Shown in pieces: positions 5,273 to 9,111 of a DNA stretch of 9,111 nt. The position numbers were made by a program, and so were the translations under genes. Source of the stretch: Symbiobacteriaceae bacterium (GTDB lineage Bacteria; Bacillota_E; Symbiobacteriia; Symbiobacteriales; Symbiobacteriaceae); contig DAHVXO010000294.1 in the NCBI GenBank assembly GCA_027356675.1, positions 1-9,111 of the forward strand. Reading direction: 5' to 3'. Under the pieces are notes generated by a model. The model did no database searches. It saw nothing but the letters and a program-made list of their open reading frames with translations, and was not told where the DNA came from. The first letter of the stretch is position 1. Each line of letters begins with the position of its first letter.

Positions 5273-5328
5273 GCCGCTGGCAAAAGGGTTTTAGCATTGT
5301 GACCGCTGCGCCTTGTGCTTGGTTCCGA

Positions 5329-5362
5329 CCAGAGAAAACCCCTCTGGCCGAGGGCCAGAGGG
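5329..5362 (+). promoter_or_regulatory. Three-arm leader hairpin at the Mrr_N-methyltransferase SD
   Basis: CCCTCTGGCC (5340-5349) and GGCCAGAGGG (5353-5362) form a perfect 10-bp stem with a GAG loop, ending two bases before the SD TAGGAGGT (5365-5372). Upstream, CCAGAG (5329-5334) repeats part of the third arm and can pair with CTCTGG (5342-5347), a mutually exclusive 6-bp alternative. The dominant fold leaves the SD exposed just 3' of a rigid stem. Confidence 0.55.
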
Positions 5363-5380
5363 CGTAGGAGGTCACCCGTT

Positions 5381-6724
5381 ATGCAGCAGGCAACGTTTTG
5401 GAATCCGCCAGTGGACGATGACGGACATGCGGCCGTGCCGCTGGCACACCTGAACACGCCAGCAGGCCGCCTCGGTCTGCCGGCGCAGTCCCAGCTGGAG
5501 CAGCCGCTGTTGGAGGTACTGCAAACCCTCGGCGGTTCGGCCATCACCCGAGAGGTGTATGAGGCCGTAGCCGATCGGTTCAACCTGACCCGGGCACAGC
5601 GTGAGGCCATGGATCCCGAAGGAAAGTTTCGGATCTTCGACCGGGAGCTCCGGTGGGCCAAACAGAAGCTGGACTTCCGCGGGATGGTCCGAAGCCCCAA
5701 TCGGGGTCTGTGGGAGCTGACGGAGCGGGGGAAGGATTACCTGCTCACCGCTCTCCCCGGCGTGATAATCCCCGTCATGCACACCCCCAACGGCGTTGTC
5801 GTCTGGGGCGATGCCCTGGCCATCATGGGGTACGTGCACAGGGGACAGGTCCAACTCGGGTTGGTCAGCCCGCCCTATCCATACGCTGAAAAGCTCTACG
5901 GGATCTGGCGGGACGAGCGGGAATACCTTGACCATTTTATGCGGTTCTACCGGGCTGCCAAGGACTGCTTGACGGATTCGGGCTCAATGGTAGTCAACCT
6001 AGGCCTGCATTATGAGCCGGGACACCCGGCACTAAGCCTGTACCAGCACGATTTTGTCCTCCGCATGGTGCGGGAGGAAGGGTGGTATCTGGCTGGCGAG
6101 CACCAGTGGGTGAACCCGGCGAAGTTACCGGCCCCCGCCGGTTACGTGAACGTCGAGCGTATCCGCTGCAAGATCGCCAACGAGTATGTGTTCTGGTTTG
6201 GCAAGACGGCCAGACCGAAAGCAAACAACCGAAATGTTCTGGAGCCGTACAGCGAGGCGATGTTGCGTCTGCTTGCTCAGGAGCAGCAGGACCGACAGCA
6301 TCGCCCGTCCGGTCACAGCATCGGCCAGCTACGTGATAACGGCGGGTCGATCCCCACCAATATCCTGACGGCTGCGAATACTGCGAGCAACTCGCGTTAC
6401 AGGCGGCTGTGCCAGGAAGCAGGGATTGAGCCGCACCCGGCAACCTTCCCAGAGGACTTGCCTGAGTTCTGGGTCCGCTTTACGACCGACCCGGGTGACC
6501 TTGTGATGGACTTTACGGCCGGCTCATTGACGACCGGTGCGGTGACCGAGCGCCTGGGGCGGCGCTGGATCTGCATGGAGCAGAACCTGCGGTATATCCA
6601 AGGTGGCGCGTTCCGGTTTGACGACGAGGTGCCCGTCACCATGCACCCGCTGCTCCATGACCTCTACCCAACCGATATGCGAACGCAGTACCGAGTGGAG
6701 CGGCGCCCGCTCCAGGTCGCGTAA
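5381..6724 (+). CDS. Mrr_N winged-helix / DNA methyltransferase fusion, 447 aa
   Basis: ATG 5381 follows TAGGAGGT (5365-5372) at 8 bases. Residues about 38-118 match the Mrr N-terminal winged-helix domain: QPLLEVLQTLGGSAITREV, later ELRWAKQKLDFRGMV and RGLWELTERGKDYL. This DNA-binding module is known from Mrr-type restriction enzymes. Residues 163-166 are SPPY, the catalytic motif IV of the beta class (N4-cytosine or N6-adenine). Residues 373-386 (DLVMDFTAGSLTTG) occupy motif I, usually DPFxGSGTTG, followed by RRWICME. The P, F and third G of the usual motif are changed to F, T and L, which may weaken SAM binding. Specificity cannot be read from sequence. No nuclease domain is present, so it looks like a stand-alone methylase with a fused DNA-reading domain. 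Confidence 0.85.
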   Translation: MQQATFWNPPVDDDGHAAVPLAHLNTPAGRLGLPAQSQLEQPLLEVLQTLGGSAITREVYEAVADRFNLTRAQREAMDPEGKFRIFDRELRWAKQKLDFRGMVRSPNRGLWELTERGKDYLLTALPGVIIPVMHTPNGVVVWGDALAIMGYVHRGQVQLGLVSPPYPYAEKLYGIWRDEREYLDHFMRFYRAAKDCLTDSGSMVVNLGLHYEPGHPALSLYQHDFVLRMVREEGWYLAGEHQWVNPAKLPAPAGYVNVERIRCKIANEYVFWFGKTARPKANNRNVLEPYSEAMLRLLAQEQQDRQHRPSGHSIGQLRDNGGSIPTNILTAANTASNSRYRRLCQEAGIEPHPATFPEDLPEFWVRFTTDPGDLVMDFTAGSLTTGAVTERLGRRWICMEQNLRYIQGGAFRFDDEVPVTMHPLLHDLYPTDMRTQYRVERRPLQVA

Positions 6725-6744
6725 GGTTCACCTTCTGTCGGCGC

Positions 6745-6782
6745 ACCGCCGGGATTATCACTCCCGGCGGTCTCGCCGGGAG
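6745..6782 (+). promoter_or_regulatory. Three-arm leader hairpin at the kinase-like gene SD
   Basis: ACCGCCGGGA (6745-6754) pairs with TCCCGGCGGT (6762-6771) over 10 bp with a 7-base loop. Alternatively CTCCCGGCG (6761-6769) pairs with CGCCGGGAG (6774-6782) over 9 bp with a GTCT loop. The stems share the middle arm and exclude each other, with near-equal strength. The second ends exactly where the SD AAGGGGGA (6783-6790) begins. It is the most balanced of the three-arm leaders. Confidence 0.6.
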
Positions 6783-6796
6783 AAGGGGGAAGCGCG

Positions 6797-7570
6797 TTGG
6801 AGATCATTCAGAACGTAGTTGACCTGTTCCTTGCTGATCCTTCCGGGTTTTCGTTCCTTGGTGCCGGGCATTTGGACGCTGGAAAGGTCTACCGGACACC
6901 CTGTGGCCATGCGCTGAAGGTGTACGGGTATCACCGAAACAAGGAGGCCCCGGCCGAACGGGCCCGGTCCGAGTTCAGCATCCTTGCTTCGCTACAAGAC
7001 TTGCCTGGCGTGGCACGTGTCTTCGGGGTCACCGAGCGGGAAGGGGTGGCCTTCCTGCTTCGCGAAGCCGGAGACCCACTGAGCAACGTTGGTTTTCGGC
7101 ACTTCTGCGAGGTTCAAGCGACGCTCGAAGCGTTGGCCGACCGGGGAGTGATACTCGGGGATGACGCCCAGGTCTTGGTGCGGCCCGCCGGCGGCGCGTT
7201 CGTGTACGACTTTGATGTCGCACGGCAGCTTGAACCCCAGACCTCACAGCGGTTCCTCTGGGAGCAGGCCGAAAGGTCGCTCCACGGGTGGTTGCGTGAT
7301 CTGGGGTATCCGCAAAGGTCGCCAAGGCGCATGCGCGAAGCCCGCCTCACCATGCTCCGAGAACAACTGTCCTGCTGCCAGGAGCTTGGTGGTTCCATTC
7401 TCAAGCTGCACCAGCGGGACATGGAACGGCTCGAATCGTCTCTCCGGCGGGAAGATTTACTTCTTGGACGACTCAAAGAGGGAGAAGACGTCAGTCTTGC
7501 CTGCCTGTTTGAGGCTCCACCCACCGAACGAGCGACTAACGCTGTCAGAGGTAGATCGTGCGCATCGTGA
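6797..7570 (+). CDS. Protein kinase-like protein, 257 aa
   Basis: TTG 6797 follows AAGGGGGA (6783-6790) at about 7 bases. Kinase-fold landmarks appear in order. FLGAGHLDAGKVY (20-32) resembles the glycine loop, HALKVY carries the ATP lysine (K41), and SEF gives a possible helix-C Glu (E59). FLLREAG (86-92) fits the hinge, GVILGDDAQVLV (117-128) the catalytic loop with D122, and VYDFDVA (136-142) the metal-binding D138. The usual HxD His is Leu, the catalytic Asn is missing (Gln near 125), and the loop is about two residues short. Activity is therefore uncertain, and it may be a pseudokinase. The C-terminal 90 residues are helical, charged and coiled-coil-like (MLREQLSCCQELGGSILKL). It is the last gene before a strong terminator. 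Confidence 0.65.
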   Translation: MEIIQNVVDLFLADPSGFSFLGAGHLDAGKVYRTPCGHALKVYGYHRNKEAPAERARSEFSILASLQDLPGVARVFGVTEREGVAFLLREAGDPLSNVGFRHFCEVQATLEALADRGVILGDDAQVLVRPAGGAFVYDFDVARQLEPQTSQRFLWEQAERSLHGWLRDLGYPQRSPRRMREARLTMLREQLSCCQELGGSILKLHQRDMERLESSLRREDLLLGRLKEGEDVSLACLFEAPPTERATNAVRGRSCAS

Positions 7571-7611
7571 TTCGGACTCAGGTCCCGGTTGTCCCTCAAA
7601 GCGATTCCACG

Positions 7612-7645
7612 AAGACCCGCGGCACTGCCCGGGTCTTTTGCTTTT
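7612..7645 (+). terminator. Intrinsic terminator after the kinase-like gene
   Basis: AAGACCCG (7612-7619) pairs with CGGGTCTT (7630-7637). Inside, GGC (7621-7623) pairs with GCC (7627-7629) around ACT, with one bulged C. The stem runs into TTTTGCTTTT (7636-7645). It lies 41 bases after the stop at 7570 and closes the first transcription unit. Confidence 0.85.
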
Positions 7646-7665
7646 CGATGTGTACTGCAACAAAG

Positions 7666-7698
7666 TTGTATTCATCTCAACACGTACTGTGTTAAAAT
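7666..7698 (+). promoter_or_regulatory. Promoter with overlapping inverted repeat
   Basis: TGTTAAAAT (7690-7698) is an extended -10 element (TGn then TAAAAT 7693-7698) in the only AT-rich stretch of the window. A -35 match is poor: TTCATC (7671-7676) gives a 16-base spacer and TTGTAT (7666-7671) a 21-base spacer. AACAC-gtact-GTGTT (7679-7693) is an inverted repeat touching the -10, and CAAC-aaa-GTTG (7658-7668) is another near -35; both are possible operators. It lies just after a terminator and faces the downstream genes. Confidence 0.5.
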
Positions 7699-7704
7699 AA
7701 TGGC

Positions 7705-7845
7705 GGTCCCAGTTGATGCGGCGTTCGTCGTATCCTGCACAGGACCTTTCCTGGCCACAGGTCGGGGACGATTGGGCCATGCGCCCGCAGGTGTGGTTAT
7801 TCCCAAGGCAGCCGTTAGGCTCTGCCTTGGGCTTTTTCGTTTTTC
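7705..7845 (+). ncRNA. Candidate leader RNA or small RNA with its own terminator
   Basis: Transcription from the -10 at 7693-7698 would start near 7705 and meet a strong terminator at 7802-7845, giving an RNA of about 140 bases without a credible ORF. Internal pairings include GACCT (7743-7747) with AGGTC (7759-7763) and GGGC (7774-7777) with GCCC (7783-7786). TTGGG (7772-7776) complements CCCAA in the terminator's left arm (7802-7806) and could act as a small antiterminator. It may be an attenuator for the gene at 7892 or a free small RNA. I see no T-box or known riboswitch motif. Confidence 0.4.
7802..7845 (+). terminator. Intrinsic terminator inside the leader of the 7892 gene
   Basis: CCCAAGGCAG (7802-7811) and CTGCCTTGGG (7822-7831) form a perfect 10-bp stem, followed by CTTTTTCGTTTTT. 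It lies about 100 bases after the promoter and 47 bases before the next start codon. Either most transcripts stop here, or read-through is regulated. Confidence 0.85.
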
Positions 7846-7846
7846 G

Positions 7847-7874
7847 CCCCGGCAGACGCGCAAAGGCGTCGGGG
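7847..7874 (+). promoter_or_regulatory. Hairpin directly upstream of the 7892 gene SD
   Basis: GACGC (7855-7859) pairs with GCGTC (7866-7870), and CCCC (7847-7850) with GGGG (7871-7874), with GGCA (7851-7854) bulged. The stem ends just before the SD AAGGGAG (7876-7882). It repeats the hairpin-then-SD arrangement of the first unit but lacks a clear nearby third arm. Confidence 0.4.
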
Positions 7875-7891
7875 GAAGGGAGCGTTAGCCG

Positions 7892-8530
7892 ATGCGGATC
7901 ACGGCAGAGTGGATCATGTCCCAGCCCAATTTTGGCGGAGCGGACGCACTCGCCCGGGGGTGGTTTCTCAACCGATTCTTTGTTCCGCGCTTCCCAGAGG
8001 GAGCAACGGTCAAGGATTTGGCAATCGCCCTGAAGGAGAGCGGCCGGCCCCAAAGCGAGTCGATGGACCGAGCTCTGTTGTCCATGTGCCACCACCTGGC
8101 GGCACAACTGCCCGTACCGACGTTCCTGGAATTTGTTGTCGCCCGGATTCAGGAAACCGCTCCACTGTGGCCTTCTGAACATGAGCAGGCTCTTATGGAA
8201 GGTCTCGAAGCGGTGAGCGAACTGATGAAGGCGGAGGAAGCAGCACTGGCCCCGGCACGGGACACCCTCCTGGAGGTTAAGACGCTCTCGGAGGCTGTAC
8301 CTCGCCCCTTTCGCCACGGCTGTGAAGCGGTGCTCTACACGCTGGCCGCTGCAATCGCCTACCGGCTGGGTCACGATCCCCTGTGTATATCGGGTGGGGC
8401 GGCCTATGCCCTCGAATGCGCGGTTCGCTCAGAATGCGGGTTGAGCTGGGCGCAGATCCTTGACGCTCTAGCTCCCGAGGTGGACGTTCCCAACGTGCCA
8501 CCACAGGCAGTATCCTGCCCGGTCAATTAG
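7892..8530 (+). CDS. Hypothetical protein, 212 aa
   Basis: ATG 7892 follows AAGGGAG (7876-7882) at 9 bases. I do not recognise the family. The sequence looks mainly helical and soluble, with long Ala/Leu/Glu helices (for example EHEQALMEGLEAVSELMKAE and EAVLYTLAAAIAYRLG) and a Cys-containing ALECAVRSECGLSWAQI segment near the end. It has six Cys but no CxxC pair, and no signal peptide or membrane helix is clear. The tail (VPNVPPQAVSCPVN) is probably disordered. It is the first gene of the second transcription unit, behind a promoter, an internal terminator and a hairpin. Its expression is probably controlled by terminator read-through. The helical Ala-rich repeat-like layout recalls some immunity-type proteins, but this is not strong enough to assign. 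Confidence 0.75.
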   Translation: MRITAEWIMSQPNFGGADALARGWFLNRFFVPRFPEGATVKDLAIALKESGRPQSESMDRALLSMCHHLAAQLPVPTFLEFVVARIQETAPLWPSEHEQALMEGLEAVSELMKAEEAALAPARDTLLEVKTLSEAVPRPFRHGCEAVLYTLAAAIAYRLGHDPLCISGGAAYALECAVRSECGLSWAQILDALAPEVDVPNVPPQAVSCPVN

Positions 8531-8538
8531 CCGGAGCG

Positions 8539-8564
8539 GAGGTTATTCCCTCACGATCGTGAGG
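8539..8564 (+). promoter_or_regulatory. Palindromic leader hairpin at the 8580 gene SD
   Basis: CCTCAC-GATC-GTGAGG (8549-8564) is a perfect 16-base palindrome ending directly at the SD AAAGGAG (8565-8571). GAGG (8539-8542) upstream can pair with CCTC (8549-8552) around TTATTC, a short version of the three-arm layout. As a DNA palindrome it could also be a protein-binding site. Confidence 0.4.
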
Positions 8565-8579
8565 AAAGGAGCAATGCCC

Positions 8580-9111
8580 TTGAACGAGACACTGACGCGG
8601 CTCGTAAGTGCGGTGAAGCAGTTCATTCTCGACAGCGGACCCTGTGAAGGGAATCCGGACATGGTCTTCATTTCCGTTCAGGAACGATACCTGCAGCATG
8701 TGGTCAAGATGGTCCGAGAGCGTGGCTGCTTTGTCAGTGACCTGCAGGTTCTGGATGAGGATGAGGATCAGGATGAAAAGGATTACTGCTTCTACGCGTC
8801 CACATATCGGGTCTACAGCCCCGAGGCTCTGCGGAAGGTTAGCGGATTGCATAACGCAACGGGTGGGACGCATGTCTATGCCCATGAATACGTATCGAAG
8901 TCTCCCGCACTGTCCAAGTCTGGCCGGGAATGCTGGAGCTACGTATTCCAGTGCGTTCGGTATGAAGGCCGGCAACAATTTGTGCTCTGGCGCTGCGAGA
9001 GTAACTTCTCGGGCTGGCGCATGAGTGGCTTCACGCCCATCGACGGGTTAGGGAAGCCGTTTCCGCACCTTCAGTTCGACCTGGACGACCCGGAGATCAT
9101 CGAAGAGGTGA
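8580..9111 (+). CDS. Hypothetical protein, 3'-truncated by the window (177+ aa)
   Basis: TTG 8580 lies 8 bases after AGGAG (8567-8571). ATG 8574 in the same frame is only 2 bases from that SD, too close for normal initiation, so I prefer TTG. The frame is open to the right edge. I do not recognise the protein. It has an N-terminal helix (LTRLVSAVKQFILD) and a beta/helix region. A strongly acidic run, LDEDEDQDEKDY (58-69), is encoded by a hexamer repeat. A Tyr/Trp/Cys-rich part follows (ECWSYVFQCVRYEGRQQFVL) and the visible end is acidic (FDLDDPEIIEEV). No catalytic motif or membrane helix is visible. It sits 49 bases after the 212-residue protein and is probably co-transcribed with it. Confidence 0.75.
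   Translation, partial: MNETLTRLVSAVKQFILDSGPCEGNPDMVFISVQERYLQHVVKMVRERGCFVSDLQVLDEDEDQDEKDYCFYASTYRVYSPEALRKVSGLHNATGGTHVYAHEYVSKSPALSKSGRECWSYVFQCVRYEGRQQFVLWRCESNFSGWRMSGFTPIDGLGKPFPHLQFDLDDPEIIEEV
8754..8777 (+). repeat. Hexanucleotide tandem repeat (GATGAG), 4 units
   Basis: GATGAG, GATGAG, GATCAG and GATGAA follow in tandem inside the last gene and encode DEDEDQDE. Unit changes would lengthen or shorten the acidic run without shifting the frame. Confidence 0.7.

Noticed and set aside
7457..8374. Long open frame on the - strand (305 codons)
   Set aside because: It crosses two intrinsic terminators, a promoter and most of a better-supported + strand gene, has no SD and reads as low-quality Arg/Ser/Gly-rich sequence.
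134..8564. The many hairpins as a CRISPR array or dispersed repeat family
   Set aside because: Arm sequences differ at each locus, spacing is irregular and each sits before a gene; there is no shared repeat or spacer structure.

Overview
This window is GC-rich and coding throughout on the + strand. It has strong Shine-Dalgarno (SD) sites of the AAGGAGG type and frequent GTG and TTG starts. Together these suggest a GC-rich Gram-positive host (Bacillota, perhaps a thermophilic Clostridia-like lineage); this is inference, because there is no rRNA, tRNA or other taxonomic marker. The gene mix is two DNA methyltransferases, a DUF4258/YgiT pair, a DnaJ-type zinc-finger protein, a site-2 protease, a kinase-like protein and many unrecognised small proteins. 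That is typical of an accessory region such as a plasmid, prophage or integrative element. No integrase, capsid, replication or conjugation gene is visible, so the element type stays open.

Layout: 2-58 is the end of an upstream gene. 186-563 holds a small hypothetical protein with an in-frame TAA-ATG near its start. 702-1319 encodes the DnaJ-type zinc-finger protein. 1402-1710 is a single-span membrane protein and 1737-1991 a small hypothetical protein. 2100-2543 and 2574-3167 are the DUF4258 and YgiT zinc-finger pair, which resembles a toxin-antitoxin module. 3325-3789 is a compact M50 metalloprotease, followed by an overlapping 31-residue ORF. 3943-5272 is an N6-adenine methyltransferase broken by a frameshift just before motif I. 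5381-6724 is an Mrr_N/DNA methyltransferase fusion, and 6797-7570 a kinase-like protein. A strong intrinsic terminator (7612-7645) ends this block. A second unit starts at an AT-rich promoter near 7693. It has a short leader RNA with its own strong terminator (7802-7845), then two unrecognised genes, the second of which runs off the right edge.

The most unusual feature lies between the genes. Almost every gene with a leader of more than about 50 bases has a GC-rich hairpin touching, or containing, its SD site. At six loci the hairpin is part of a three-arm arrangement (arm, complement, arm again), so two mutually exclusive stems can form. The arm sequences differ at every locus while the architecture is kept. 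In two of them (upstream of 702 and 2100) the SD lies inside the third arm, so one fold hides it and the other frees it. This looks like a family of translational or processing switches shared by the genes of the element. I do not recognise it as a described family.
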